From positions 124,001 to 188,000 of the forward strand of contig NZ_FOCF01000006.1 of NCBI RefSeq assembly GCF_900110035.1: a stretch of DNA of 64,000 bases. Reading direction: 5' to 3'. This document shows positions 1 through 8,920 of the stretch, piece after piece. How positions within the stretch are numbered: position 1 is the stretch's first letter; each line of letters opens with the position of its first letter. A program made the position numbers and the translations under genes. The notes beneath the pieces were generated by a model. That model was not told where the DNA came from and did no database searches. It was given only the letters and a program-made list of their open reading frames with translations. Source of the stretch: Sphingomonas gellani. Lineage in GTDB: Bacteria > Pseudomonadota > Alphaproteobacteria > Sphingomonadales > Sphingomonadaceae.

Positions 1-539
1 AAAAGCGACCCCCAGCGCCCGTGATCACGCAACAGCGCGACGCTGCTGTTCTTCAGGCTGATCGGGCGGGGAAACGGATGAACATCGCCCGTGGCCGGGT
101 CGATCAGCGCGAACTCGTCGCCCAGCAAGCGCCATCCGGTGCGGTGCAGCATCGCCGCCAGCGTCGACTTGCCCGCACCCGACTCGCCGCACAGGATCAG
201 CGCGCGTCCGTCCCGCTCGACGGTCGCGGCGTGGAGCAGCAGGTGTCGGCGCCAGCCCAGCGCCATCTGCAAATTCATCGCCATTTCCGCCGCCAGCAAC
301 CCATGCGCGAGCGGCAGGGGCGCCGCCTCCGGCAAGGTGAAATCGCCACCGATCGCGACCGACGGCCTGATCCAGCGTCGCCAGGGACGGGCCGCAGACA
401 AGCTGACCGTGAAATCGGGCACGCCGCCGAACGCCGGATAATCACGGTAAAGGTCGCGCAACTGCTCGATCGGCGAGCGCCAGTCCGCGCCGACGCGGAA
501 CGCCGCCGGGCCGACCCGCACCGTCACGCTGTGCCTCAC
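1..539 (-). CDS. HprK-related kinase A, 3' end off the window
   Basis: The visible 179 residues contain a P-loop GESGAGKST at about residues 118-126, followed by GDEFALI at about 137. This arrangement is that of HPr kinase-like proteins fused to an N-terminal domain of about 100 residues. The family usually occurs beside a PqqD-like protein, as here, and is thought to phosphorylate a peptide or small-protein substrate; that role is inference. The start is a GTG at 539 that overlaps the stop of the PqqD gene by four bases (GTGA), so the two are translationally coupled. The C-terminal part, including any catalytic loop beyond the P-loop region, lies outside the window. This is unlikely to be a true HPr kinase of the PTS because the context is PqqD and not ptsH. 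Confidence 0.82.
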   Translation of the reverse strand, partial: MRHSVTVRVGPAAFRVGADWRSPIEQLRDLYRDYPAFGGVPDFTVSLSAARPWRRWIRPSVAIGGDFTLPEAAPLPLAHGLLAAEMAMNLQMALGWRRHLLLHAATVERDGRALILCGESGAGKSTLAAMLHRTGWRLLGDEFALIDPATGDVHPFPRPISLKNSSVALLRDHGRWGSL

Positions 540-805
540 GCCGCCGGCTCCGCCGTCACCAGCCCGGCTGCGACCAGTTCCGCCATGCGATCGGCAAGGC
601 CCTCCGCATCCTCCAGCTGGAACGCGGCGGCCAGCGCGTCATGCAGATCGCTGAGCGACAGCGGCCCATCCGCGAGGGCCGCCAGCATCTCCGGCGCGGG
701 CGACACCAGCAGGTGGGTCTGGCCAGAGGGCCGGTGGAACACGGCGGTGAAAGGATCGAGAGAAGCCTGGAGCAGCGCATCCGCCGGCGCCGCGCGGAAC
801 CGCAT
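536..805 (-). CDS. PqqD-family peptide chaperone (HPr-rel-A system)
   Basis: This 89-residue protein has the size and winged-helix sequence pattern of PqqD, the RiPP recognition element that binds leader peptides and presents them to modifying enzymes. The HRPSGQTHLLVSPAPEML segment (about residues 24-41) and the C-terminal LVAAGLV are the typical PqqD features. It is sandwiched between a secreted-protein gene 9 bp upstream and the HprK-related kinase gene, which it overlaps by four bases. The inferred role is to deliver a substrate to that kinase. No radical SAM enzyme or pqqA is nearby, so pyrroloquinoline quinone synthesis is not the likely job. Confidence 0.8.
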   Translation of the reverse strand: MRFRAAPADALLQASLDPFTAVFHRPSGQTHLLVSPAPEMLAALADGPLSLSDLHDALAAAFQLEDAEGLADRMAELVAAGLVTAEPAA

Positions 806-814
806 GGAGGCCCT

Positions 815-1258
815 TCAGCCGCGCGGCATCTGGAGCGAGGCGAAACAGGTGAAGCCGCCCTGCCCCCGCTGGAGCCGGCGGATATAGTTCACATAGGCGC
901 GGTTGCTCTCGTACGTCGTGCCGGGCAGGCGCCCGCCCGCCATCGCGCGTTTCACGTCCTCACCCTGGAAAGGACGACCGGGCGGGGCAAAAGCACCCTT
1001 GGTCCCGGCGGGAACGGTTGAGCCGTCCGGCGCGATGAAGCTGCCCGCGCGACCGCTGTCGGGAACCGGGATCTGACAGGTCAGCACCGACCCGGCGGTC
1101 TGGGCCAACGCCGGGCGGATCGACAGCACCGCACCCGCCCCGGCCGCACCCAGCGCCAGCACGCGCCGGCGCGTCTGGGACACGGGCGCCACAGGTTGCC
1201 CGTCCGCAGCCTCAACGGCTTCGTCGATCGGATAGTCGGGTCGATCGGGATCGGTCAT
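815..1258 (-). CDS. Tat-type secreted protein of unknown function next to PqqD/HprK genes
   Basis: I do not recognise this 147-residue protein. After about 25 polar residues it carries TRRRVLALGAAGAGAVLSI and an ALAQ cleavage-like site, which resembles a twin-arginine or lipophilic signal peptide. The mature part is about 95 residues, rich in Gly and Pro, with two cysteines (TCQIP and FTCFA) that could form a disulfide. An ATG 21 bp further upstream (1279) is also in frame, but AGGGGTGA lies seven bases before the ATG at 1258, so I choose the latter. It is the first gene of a tight unit with PqqD and HprK-like genes and is therefore a candidate substrate of that pair; this is inference from position only. 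Confidence 0.6.
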   Translation of the reverse strand: MTDPDRPDYPIDEAVEAADGQPVAPVSQTRRRVLALGAAGAGAVLSIRPALAQTAGSVLTCQIPVPDSGRAGSFIAPDGSTVPAGTKGAFAPPGRPFQGEDVKRAMAGGRLPGTTYESNRAYVNYIRRLQRGQGGFTCFASLQMPRG

Positions 1259-1422
1259 GCTGTCACCCCTGCTCACCATGCCCTTTCATATTCGTGAAGC
1301 GGGGGCAAGCGGACAGGGGCAGGCAGGGCGTACCGGTGCGGGACGCACGTCGCCGCGACGCCAAGTACCGGCGGCCGAAGCGATTCACCGATGCTAAAGT
1401 AAATCAGTGTAGTCAGTGAGTT

Positions 1423-1797
1423 ATGTTGCCGCCGCACTTCACCATCCAGACCGAACCGGACCGGCGCCTCGTTCACATCACGATGGCCGGCTTCTTCATG
1501 CCGGACGACATCGCCGGCTTCGCGCAAGCGGCCGGTCGGGCGATCCTGGGCATGCCCTGCCCGCCCAACGAGCATGTCACGCTGGTCGACATCTGCGCGA
1601 TGAACATCCAGAGCCAGACCAGCGTCGACGGGTTCGCCCGGTTGCTCAACACGCCGACCATCCGATCGCGCAAGATCGCGTTCGTGGTCGACACCAGCCT
1701 CTGCCGCATGCAGATCCAGCGCGCCGCATCCGGCCGCGACGCCGGTTTCTTCAAGACCGTCGAAGAAGCGGAGGCCTGGCTGTTCCCGGACAGCTGA
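1423..1797 (+). CDS. STAS/SpoIIAA-like small protein
   Basis: The 124-residue product has no signal peptide or membrane segment. Its alternation of short beta-like stretches (RLVHITMAGFF, VTLVDICAM, KIAFVVDT) with helices, ending in EEAEAWLF, matches the SpoIIAA-like/STAS fold that is common in proteobacterial stand-alone proteins. The partner and function are unknown. It sits alone between the minus-strand kinase unit and phoR, 72 bp upstream of phoR on the same strand, so co-transcription with the phosphate operon is possible but not shown. Confidence 0.6.
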   Translation: MLPPHFTIQTEPDRRLVHITMAGFFMPDDIAGFAQAAGRAILGMPCPPNEHVTLVDICAMNIQSQTSVDGFARLLNTPTIRSRKIAFVVDTSLCRMQIQRAASGRDAGFFKTVEEAEAWLFPDS

Positions 1798-1869
1798 CCC
1801 GAGGCGACAAGCCCCGATCGGCACAGCGGATGGCCGAGGCGCGCCCGATCGGCTAGGATCGCGGCCGCC

Positions 1870-3087
1870 ATGCTGATGTCGTCGCTGTTGATCGGATTCG
1901 GACCCCGCGCCCGCTGGGGACTGGTCGTCGCGATCCTAACCGCGCTGGCCGTGCCCCTGGTCGGCGGCAGCGTGGACGTCGCGGCTGTGGTGCTGGTCGG
2001 CGGGGCGGCGGCGGCGCTGGCGGCGGCGGGTCCGATCGAGCCGGCGGAGGCGCCCGTACCGATCGTCACGCAAGCGAGCATCATGCTGCCGGAGGTGCTC
2101 GACGCCATCGCGGAGCCGGTGCTGATCGTCGGCGACGGACGCATCGCCGCCGCCAATCGTGCCGCCCGCGACGCGCTGGGCCAGCATATCGTCGGCGAGG
2201 ACCCACGGTTGGCCATCCGCCATCCGGCGGCGGCCGACCTGATCTCCGCCGGCAATGCGGGGGAGGCGGTGGAGCTGGCCGGACTGGGCGGCATCGACCA
2301 GCGTTGGGAAATGCGGATGGGTGAGACGGCCGACGCGCGCCGCATCGTGCACCTGCGCGACCGCACAGCGCAGCACGCCGCGGAGCGGATGCGCGTCGAT
2401 TTCGTCGCCAATGCCAGCCACGAACTGCGCACCCCCCTCGCCTCCATCCTGGGCTTTGTCGAAACCCTGCAGCACGAGGCTGGGGAGGACCCGCCCACGC
2501 GCGGACGGTTCCTGAAGATCATGGGCGACGAGGCGGCGCGCATGCAGCGGCTGGTCGGCGACCTCATCAGCCTGTCGCGGATCGAGGCGGACAAGCATCG
2601 GCCGCCCAGTGGAACGATCGACCTGGCGCCTCTCGTCACCGAAGTCGCGGCGGAACTGCGCCGGACGCGCGACGGTCGTGGCAGCGACTTGGTCACCAGC
2701 GTCGACCCGCTGCTGCCCCCCGTCGTCGGCGACCGGCCGCAATTGTCGCAACTGCTCCACAACCTGATGGGCAACGCGCTGAAATACGGACGCGCGGGCA
2801 CGCCGGTCGACGTGTCGCTGGCACGTGACGGCGCGGCGGGCGTGCGGCTGACCGTGGCCGACCAGGGCGAGGGGATCGCGGCCGAGCACCTGCCGCGCCT
2901 GACCGAGCGGTTCTACCGCGTCGATGCCGGGCGCAGCCGTTCGGTGGGCGGGACGGGGCTGGGTCTGGCCATCTGCAAGCACATCGTGGAGCGGCATCGC
3001 GGCCGGCTGCGCATTGCCAGCCGGGTGGGTGAAGGCACCACCGTCACCGTCACCCTGCCCGTCGCGCCGCCGGCCGCGCTGTCATGA
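1870..3087 (+). CDS. phoR: Phosphate regulon sensor histidine kinase PhoR
   Basis: PhoR phosphorylates PhoB when phosphate is scarce. The 405-residue protein has two N-terminal membrane segments (about residues 1-55), a PAS-like region (about 70-170), the phosphoacceptor motif ASHELRTPLAS with His at about 184, an N box NLMGNALKYG (about 298), G1 DQGEGIA (about 331) and G2 GTGLGLAI (about 361). All catalytic motifs are intact. It is the first gene of phoR-pstSCAB-phoU-phoB, and its stop lies inside a candidate Pho box that precedes pstS. The neighbouring Pst genes make the assignment to phosphate control firm. Confidence 0.95.
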   Translation: MLMSSLLIGFGPRARWGLVVAILTALAVPLVGGSVDVAAVVLVGGAAAALAAAGPIEPAEAPVPIVTQASIMLPEVLDAIAEPVLIVGDGRIAAANRAARDALGQHIVGEDPRLAIRHPAAADLISAGNAGEAVELAGLGGIDQRWEMRMGETADARRIVHLRDRTAQHAAERMRVDFVANASHELRTPLASILGFVETLQHEAGEDPPTRGRFLKIMGDEAARMQRLVGDLISLSRIEADKHRPPSGTIDLAPLVTEVAAELRRTRDGRGSDLVTSVDPLLPPVVGDRPQLSQLLHNLMGNALKYGRAGTPVDVSLARDGAAGVRLTVADQGEGIAAEHLPRLTERFYRVDAGRSRSVGGTGLGLAICKHIVERHRGRLRIASRVGEGTTVTVTLPVAPPAALS

Positions 3088-3107
3088 AGCGGTAACGGCG
3101 ATGTCAC
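3079..3107 (+). promoter_or_regulatory. Candidate Pho box at the phoR/pstS junction
   Basis: Three 7-base direct repeats, CTGTCAT, CGGTAAC and ATGTCAC, follow each other with four-base spacers, giving the 11-bp period expected of PhoB binding. The first repeat matches the enterobacterial consensus exactly, the third at six of seven positions (to CTGTCAC), and the middle one is weak. The site overlaps the phoR stop codon. If real, it would let PhoB drive pstS and downstream genes above the level of phoR. The short distance to the pstS ATG at 3122 leaves little or no leader, which is a weakness of the call. Confidence 0.45.
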
Positions 3108-3121
3108 AACGGGGCGACGAC

Positions 3122-4147
3122 ATGGCGCGCCGCCTCCTTCAGACCTTGTTCCCGCTGGGCGCGCTCGTCGCGTCGGTGACCGCGTGCCACGATCAGGCAC
3201 TGGGCGGCATGGGCGGGCGCGACAGCATCGCGGCGGTCGGTTCGTCCACCGTCTATCCCTTCACCACCACGGTCGCCGAGCTGTACGTGGCGACGCACCC
3301 CCACGCCGCCGCCCCCGTGATCGAGGAAACCGGCACGGGCGCGGGCCTGCGGCTGTTCTGCGCAGGCATCGGCTCCGCGTTCCCCGACATCGCCGATGCA
3401 TCACGCCGGATGCGGGCGGACGAATACCGCGCCTGCGCCCGTAACGGTGCGGGCGCGTTGGTGGAGGTGCAACTGGGGCTGGACGGCATCGCCATCGGCC
3501 GCTCCCGTGCCGGCCCGGCCATCGCCCTGACCCCGGCCCAGATCTACCGCGCCCTTGCCGCCGCGCCGGGTGGGCGGCCCAACACGGCCCGACGCTGGTC
3601 GGACGTGGATCCCGCCCTGCCCGACAGCCCGATCACCGTCTACGGACCGCCCGCGACCAGCGGCACCCGCGACGCTTTCGGCCAGTTGATCCTGCTGCCC
3701 GGCTGTCGCGCGGCGGAGAGGCGGGCGACGCCGGCGTGCCTACGCATCCGCGAGGACGGCGCCTATGTCGATGCGGGCGAAAGCGACAATGCCATCGTGC
3801 AGAAATTGTCCGCCAACCCGGCCGCGCTGGGCGTGTTCGGATTCTCCTATCTGGCCGAGAATGCAGACTCACTGGCGGGCGTGCCGATCAACGGTATCGC
3901 GCCGGATCGGCCGAGCATCGCCACCGGCCGCTATCCCGGTGCCCGGCCCCTGTTCCTGTACGTGAAGAAGGCGCATCTGGACGCGGTGCCCGGGCTGCAC
4001 GCCTTTCTGGACCTCTACGCGCGAAGCTGGGGCAAGGGCGGTCCGCTCGCACGACACGGGCTGATCCCGGCGCCGGCCGCGGTGCAGGCGCGCGGGGTGG
4101 CGGCGCTGCGAGGGGAAACGCTGCTCAACCCGGCGGAGCTGTCCTGA
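3122..4147 (+). CDS. pstS: Phosphate-binding lipoprotein PstS
   Basis: This is the substrate-binding component of the high-affinity phosphate ABC transporter. The N-terminus is a lipoprotein signal with lipobox SVTAC (Cys at residue 22), followed by IAAVGSSTVYPF, the typical PstS start of the mature domain, and later TSGTRDAF, a phosphate-contact loop. The length of 341 residues is normal. An in-frame ATG at 3101 would add seven residues, but it lies within the candidate Pho box. The ATG at 3122 has a GGGG tract seven bases upstream and gives a cleaner signal peptide. The stop overlaps the pstC start by one base (TGATG). Confidence 0.92.
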   Translation: MARRLLQTLFPLGALVASVTACHDQALGGMGGRDSIAAVGSSTVYPFTTTVAELYVATHPHAAAPVIEETGTGAGLRLFCAGIGSAFPDIADASRRMRADEYRACARNGAGALVEVQLGLDGIAIGRSRAGPAIALTPAQIYRALAAAPGGRPNTARRWSDVDPALPDSPITVYGPPATSGTRDAFGQLILLPGCRAAERRATPACLRIREDGAYVDAGESDNAIVQKLSANPAALGVFGFSYLAENADSLAGVPINGIAPDRPSIATGRYPGARPLFLYVKKAHLDAVPGLHAFLDLYARSWGKGGPLARHGLIPAPAAVQARGVAALRGETLLNPAELS

Positions 4148-5517
4148 TGGCGGGCATCACGCTCTTGGTGCTGTTGATCGGACTAGCTTCGATCTTCTGG
4201 CAACTGGCGCGGGCGCGTGCGGTGCAGTTCCGCCGCGCGGTGCGCTTCGGGTCGCTGCCCGCGCAACATGGCTGGACGGTGGCGCTGTGGGCGGTCCTGC
4301 CTGCGCTGGCCCTGCTCGTCGTCTGGCAGATTGCCGCCCCGGCGCTGGTCACCGATGCGGTGCTGCGCACGCCGGCGGCGGCCGACCTGCCGCCACCCGG
4401 TTTCGCGCGCGCCACGTTGTTGAGCCAGGCACGCGCGCTGGCCACCGGGCACGGCGCCGAGTCGGTGGAGCCGCTCTCCCGCCGTCTGGCGCCGGCCTAT
4501 GCGGCGGCGACGCGGCGGTCGCACTGGATCGCGACGGTGGCGGTGCTGGCGCTGGCGATCGGCGCCGGAGCGGCCGCGCTGGCCCGGGTCCGTGCCGGCA
4601 CGCCTGCGCGGACGCGGGTGGAGCGGTTGGTGACGGCGCTGTTGTTCGCCGCGTCGCTGGTCGCGATCCTGACCACCGCTGGCATCCTGTTCAGCCTGGT
4701 GTGGGAGTCGGGACGATTCTTCGCGACCGTGCCGGCGCAGCGGTTCCTGTTCGGCACGCATTGGAGCCCGCAGTCGATCGTGGACGACGCGCCGGGCGAC
4801 GTGCTGGGCGCGCTGCCGCTGTTCTGGGGCACCTTCTTCATCGGCGCGGTGATCGCGATGGCGGTGGCGGTGCCGCTGGGGCTGCTCAGCGCCATCTACC
4901 TGTCGCAATATGCCGCCGGGTCCACCCGCCGCCTGTTGAAGCCGGCGCTGGAGGTGCTCGCCGGTGTTCCCACCGTGGTCTATGGCTATTTCGGCGCGCT
5001 GACCGTGGCGCCGGCGGTGCGGCGGCTGGGCATGGCGCTGGGCATGGCCGACGCCTCGTCGGAAAGCGCGATGGCGGCGGGGCTGGTCATGGGGGTGATG
5101 ATCCTGCCGTTCGTGTCCTCCATCGCCGACGACAGCCTGATCGCAGTGCCGGTGGAACTGGGGGAGGCCAGCCTGGCGCTGGGGGCGACCACGTCGGAAA
5201 CCGTGCGCCAGGTGCTGTTGCCCGCTGCGCTGCCCGGCGTCGCGGGCGGCGTGCTGCTGGCGATCAGCCGCGCGGTGGGGGAGACCATGATCGTGGTGAT
5301 GGTCGCATCCGCCGTCGCCACGCTCAGCGTTAATCCCTTTGCCAGCGCGACCACCGTGACCCGCCAGATCATCGACCTGCTGACCGGAGAGGCGACGTTC
5401 GACAGCCCCAAGACGCTGGCCGCGTTCGCGCTGGGGTTGACGCTGTTCGTGGTCACGCTGGCGCTCAACATCGCCGCGCTGGCGCTGGTCCGACGGCACC
5501 GGGTGCGCGGTGGCTGA
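4147..5517 (+). CDS. pstC: Phosphate ABC transporter permease PstC
   Basis: PstC is one of two membrane subunits of the phosphate importer. The 456-residue protein is longer than enterobacterial PstC (about 320). The first 180 residues hold membrane segments at about 1-25, 45-65 and 125-145 separated by a soluble stretch, a form common in alphaproteobacteria. The permease core follows, with the EAA-type loop EASLALGATTSETVRQVLLP at about residues 340-359. The start ATG shares one base with the pstS stop. A longer open frame extends upstream through pstS in another reading frame and is not coding. Confidence 0.93.
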   Translation: MAGITLLVLLIGLASIFWQLARARAVQFRRAVRFGSLPAQHGWTVALWAVLPALALLVVWQIAAPALVTDAVLRTPAAADLPPPGFARATLLSQARALATGHGAESVEPLSRRLAPAYAAATRRSHWIATVAVLALAIGAGAAALARVRAGTPARTRVERLVTALLFAASLVAILTTAGILFSLVWESGRFFATVPAQRFLFGTHWSPQSIVDDAPGDVLGALPLFWGTFFIGAVIAMAVAVPLGLLSAIYLSQYAAGSTRRLLKPALEVLAGVPTVVYGYFGALTVAPAVRRLGMALGMADASSESAMAAGLVMGVMILPFVSSIADDSLIAVPVELGEASLALGATTSETVRQVLLPAALPGVAGGVLLAISRAVGETMIVVMVASAVATLSVNPFASATTVTRQIIDLLTGEATFDSPKTLAAFALGLTLFVVTLALNIAALALVRRHRVRGG

Positions 5518-6718
5518 TCTCCGTCCCCACGCCATCTCGGCACCGCTGGGCCGGCGGCTCGCACGGCGCCGGGCCGCGGAGCGCCGGTTCCGCCGCACCT
5601 GCCAGGGCGCGGTGATCGTGGCGCTGGCCTGCCTGATCTACCTGCTCGTGACCATCGCGGTGCAGGGTGTCGGCGGCTTCGTCCGCACCACCATCGCGCT
5701 GCCGATCGACATGGCGACGGCGTCGCGCGGTCCGGGGCCATCGGGTCCCGCAATGGCCGGCTTCGTCGATGCGGCGGCGGTGCGCGCGTACGGTCCGGGT
5801 GGCGCACGCCTCATTTCCGACGGCGCGTGGATGGCGGTCCGCGATACGCTGCGTGCCGATCCGACGCTGGCGCGCAGGCGCTTCGTCATCCACGTGCCCG
5901 CCTCCACCGCGATAGACATGGCGTACAAGCATGGCGGCACGCCCGCGGCCGATGCGATGATCGCCCGGCTGCGGCCCCATCTGGGCAGCGAGCTGAACAC
6001 CGGATTCCTGACCGGTGCGGATGCCACCGATCCGACCCGCGCGGGCATCGCGGGCGCGCTGGAGGGGTCGTTGCTGACGATGGCGGTGACGCTGTTGCTG
6101 GCGGTTCCCACGGGCGTCGCGGCGGCGGTGTATCTGGAGGAGTTCGCGCCGCGCAACCGCTGGACCGACCTGATAGAGGTGTCGATCAACAATCTGGCCG
6201 CCATCCCCTCCATTATCTTCGGCCTGCTCGGGCTGGCCCTGTTCCTGGGCGCGCTCGGTCTGCCGCGCTCGGCACCGCTGGTCGGTGGGCTGACACTGGC
6301 GCTGATGACGCTGCCGATGATCGTGATCGCCGCGCGGGGTGCGATACGCGGCGTCGCGCCTTCGGTGCGGGAGGCGGCGATGGGAATCGGCGCGTCGCCG
6401 CTGCAGGTCGTGTTCCACCACGTCATGCCGCTGGCCCTGCCCGGCGTGCTGACCGGCGCGATCATCGGCACCGCGCGCGCGCTGGGAGAGACGGCACCGC
6501 TGCTGCTGATCGGCATGCGTGCCTTCATCGCCGGATCGCCGGGCAGCCTGACCCGGCCCGCCACCGCGCTGCCTGTGCAGATCTTCCTGTGGTCGGATCA
6601 GGTCGATCGCGGCTTCGTGGAAAAGACCTCCGCCGCGATCATCGTGCTGCTCGCGGCCTTGCTGCTGCTGAACGGCGTGGCGGTGGTGTGGCGCGCGCGA
6701 GTGGAGCGACGGGCATGA
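5510..6718 (+). CDS. pstA: Phosphate ABC transporter permease PstA
   Basis: PstA is the partner permease of PstC. At 402 residues it carries an extra N-terminal soluble domain of roughly 130 residues between the first membrane segment (about 35-60) and the permease core, corresponding to the DUF3333-type extension of alphaproteobacterial PstA. The cytoplasmic EAA loop [19 protein letters not shown] lies at about 287-305. The start is a GTG at 5510 that overlaps the end of pstC by eight bases, consistent with coupled translation. Confidence 0.93.
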   Translation: MADLRPHAISAPLGRRLARRRAAERRFRRTCQGAVIVALACLIYLLVTIAVQGVGGFVRTTIALPIDMATASRGPGPSGPAMAGFVDAAAVRAYGPGGARLISDGAWMAVRDTLRADPTLARRRFVIHVPASTAIDMAYKHGGTPAADAMIARLRPHLGSELNTGFLTGADATDPTRAGIAGALEGSLLTMAVTLLLAVPTGVAAAVYLEEFAPRNRWTDLIEVSINNLAAIPSIIFGLLGLALFLGALGLPRSAPLVGGLTLALMTLPMIVIAARGAIRGVAPSVREAAMGIGASPLQVVFHHVMPLALPGVLTGAIIGTARALGETAPLLLIGMRAFIAGSPGSLTRPATALPVQIFLWSDQVDRGFVEKTSAAIIVLLAALLLLNGVAVVWRARVERRA

Positions 6719-7473
6719 CGGTGAAGATCGCGGCCCGCCATGTCAGCGCCTTCTATGGCGACGTGCGCGCGCTGGACGATGTGTCGATCGACATCGACAC
6801 CGATCACGTCACCGCGCTGATCGGGCCGTCGGGTTGCGGCAAGTCGACGCTGCTCAGGACGCTGAACCGCCTGACCGACACGGTACCCGGCGCGCGGGTG
6901 GAGGGCGACATCCGGCTGGACGGCCGCGACATCCATGGCCGCGACATGGACGTGGTGGAACTGCGCGCACGCGTCGGCATGGTGTTCCAAAAGCCGAACC
7001 CGTTTCCCAAGTCGATCTACGAGAACGTCGCATATGGCCCGCGCATCCACGGGCTGGCACGCGGGCGTGGGGAACTGGACGCGGTGGTCGAAACCTCGCT
7101 GCGCCGCACCGGCCTGTGGGACGAGGTGAAGGACCGGCTGTCGGACCGTGGCACCGCATTGTCGGGCGGCCAGCAACAACGGCTGTGCATCGCCCGCGCG
7201 CTGGCGATCGAGCCGGAGGTGATCCTGATGGACGAGCCCTGCTCCGCGCTGGACCCGATCGCCACCGCACGCATCGAGGAACTGATCGGCGCGCTCAGCG
7301 GGCGCTACGCCATCGCCATCGTCACACACAACATGCAGCAGGCCGCGCGCGTGTCGCAGCGGACCGCCTTTTTCCATCTCGGCCGGCTCGTCGAATATGG
7401 CGACACGTCCGACATCTTCACCAATCCCCGCGCGGAGCGGACCAAGGATTACATCACGGGGCGTTATGGCTGA
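6715..7473 (+). CDS. pstB: Phosphate ABC transporter ATPase PstB
   Basis: PstB is the ATPase that powers phosphate import and couples transport state to PhoR signalling through PhoU. The 252-residue protein has Walker [10 protein letters not shown] at residues 37-45, signature LSGGQQQRL at about 149, Walker [13 protein letters not shown] at about 166-177 and the H-loop THNM. The sequence [18 protein letters not shown] is characteristic of PstB as distinct from other ABC ATPases. Its ATG overlaps the pstA stop by four bases (ATGA). Confidence 0.96.
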   Translation: MTVKIAARHVSAFYGDVRALDDVSIDIDTDHVTALIGPSGCGKSTLLRTLNRLTDTVPGARVEGDIRLDGRDIHGRDMDVVELRARVGMVFQKPNPFPKSIYENVAYGPRIHGLARGRGELDAVVETSLRRTGLWDEVKDRLSDRGTALSGGQQQRLCIARALAIEPEVILMDEPCSALDPIATARIEELIGALSGRYAIAIVTHNMQQAARVSQRTAFFHLGRLVEYGDTSDIFTNPRAERTKDYITGRYG

Positions 7474-8170
7474 ATCCCGCACACTCGCGACACACACCGT
7501 GTCCGCCTTCGACCAGGAGATCGGCCAGCTGCGCGGGCTGGTCGCGCAGATGGGCGGGCTGGCCGAACAGGCGGTCGGCCGGGCGATGCTGGCGTTGCAG
7601 CGCGGCGACCTGGAACTGGCCGCGCAGGTCAGCGCCGCCGATCGCGCGATCGACATGCTGGAGGCGGAGGTGGAGCGTGCCGCCGTGCGCCTGATCGCGC
7701 TGCGTGCGCCGATGGCGGACGACCTGCGCGAAGTCGTCGCGGCGCTGAAGATCGCGGGCGTGGTGGAACGCATCGGCGATTATGCCAAGAACATCGCCCG
7801 CCGCGTGCCGGCCATCATCTCCGACCACCGGATCGAGCCGATATCCACCCTGCCCGCCATGGCGCGCATGGCGCAGGAGATGGTGCACGACGCGCTGGAC
7901 GCGTTCGCCGCGCGCGATCCCGCCGCCGCGCTGGAGGTGCGCCAACGCGACACCGCGCTGGACGATTTCTACGACTCCATCTTCCGCACGCTGGTGACGT
8001 ATATGGTGGAGAACCCGCGCACGATCAGCCAAGTCGCGCACCTGCTGTTCGTCGCCAAGAACCTGGAACGGGTCGGCGACCACGCCACCAACGTCGCAGA
8101 GATGGTCTATTACGCCGCCGCCGGCCGCCATACCGAGCCGCGCGGCCTCAGCGCAGGAGAAGTGCAATGA
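7466..8170 (+). CDS. phoU: Phosphate signalling protein PhoU
   Basis: PhoU links the Pst transporter to PhoR and dampens the Pho response when phosphate is plentiful. The 234-residue, all-helical protein shows the two tandem three-helix repeats of the family, each with the metal-binding [16 protein letters not shown] motif: [15 protein letters not shown] in the first half and [13 protein letters not shown] in the second. The ATG overlaps the pstB stop by eight bases. Co-expression with pstB and phoB is clear from the spacing. Confidence 0.95.
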   Translation: MAESRTLATHTVSAFDQEIGQLRGLVAQMGGLAEQAVGRAMLALQRGDLELAAQVSAADRAIDMLEAEVERAAVRLIALRAPMADDLREVVAALKIAGVVERIGDYAKNIARRVPAIISDHRIEPISTLPAMARMAQEMVHDALDAFAARDPAAALEVRQRDTALDDFYDSIFRTLVTYMVENPRTISQVAHLLFVAKNLERVGDHATNVAEMVYYAAAGRHTEPRGLSAGEVQ

Positions 8171-8856
8171 AGGCGCGCATGCTGCTGGTCGAGGACGACG
8201 CCGCACTGGCCGAACTGGTCGCGTGGCATTTCCGCCGCGAGGATTTCGAGGTCCGCCAGACCGTGGACGGGGAGGAGGCGCTGCTGCTCGCGCGGGAGGC
8301 GGCGCCCGACATCGTCCTGCTCGACTGGATGATCGAGGGTTTGTCGGGGCTGGAGGTGTGTCGCCGCCTTCGACGCATGCCCGAAACGCAGAACGTGCCG
8401 ATCATCATGCTCACCGCGCGCGGCGAGGAGGAGGACCGCGTCCGCGGGCTGGAAACGGGCGCCGACGATTACGTGACCAAGCCGTTTTCCCCGCGCGAAC
8501 TGGTCGCGCGCGTCGGCGCCGTGCTGCGCCGCGTCCGCCCGGCGCTGGCCGGAGAGACACTGAGCTTCGCGGACATCGAGATGGACACGGTCGGGCACAA
8601 GGTGCGCCGCGCGGGACAGGTCGTGCCGCTGGGGCCCACCGAGTTCCGCCTGTTGCGGCACTTCCTCGAACATCCCGGCTGGGTATTCTCGCGAGAGCGA
8701 TTGCTGGACGCGGTCTGGGGGCACGACAGCGACATCGAAAGCCGCACGGTGGACGTGCACATCCGGCGGCTGCGCAAGGCGATCAACCTGCCCGGCACGG
8801 CCGACCTGATCCGCACCGTCCGGTCCGCCGGCTATTCACTCGATACGGCAGAGTAA
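8167..8856 (+). CDS. phoB: Phosphate regulon response regulator PhoB
   Basis: PhoB is an OmpR-family regulator that binds Pho boxes when phosphorylated by PhoR. The receiver domain has the acidic pair EDD at about residues 9-11, the phosphoacceptor Asp53 in LLDWMIEG and the Lys of YVTKPFSPREL at about 105. The C-terminal winged helix contains SRERLLDAVWG and RTVDVHIRRLRKA. The ATG overlaps the phoU stop by four bases. With phoR at the other end of the operon, this gives a complete phosphate sensing and uptake unit. Confidence 0.95.
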   Translation: MKARMLLVEDDAALAELVAWHFRREDFEVRQTVDGEEALLLAREAAPDIVLLDWMIEGLSGLEVCRRLRRMPETQNVPIIMLTARGEEEDRVRGLETGADDYVTKPFSPRELVARVGAVLRRVRPALAGETLSFADIEMDTVGHKVRRAGQVVPLGPTEFRLLRHFLEHPGWVFSRERLLDAVWGHDSDIESRTVDVHIRRLRKAINLPGTADLIRTVRSAGYSLDTAE

Positions 8857-8920
8857 CGGAAACAAGATCGCGGTCGCGCGTTGCCCGCTCGCAATTCAAA
8901 ACTGCCTGAGGAGAATCGAC

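Noticed and set aside
1..539. True HPr kinase of the PTS
   Set aside because: The neighbours are PqqD-like and Tat-secreted proteins, and no ptsH or EIIA gene is near.
4183..5598. 471-codon open frame on the minus strand opposite pstC
   Set aside because: It is Arg/Gln/His-rich low complexity, a typical mirror of GC-rich codons of the real permease gene on the plus strand.
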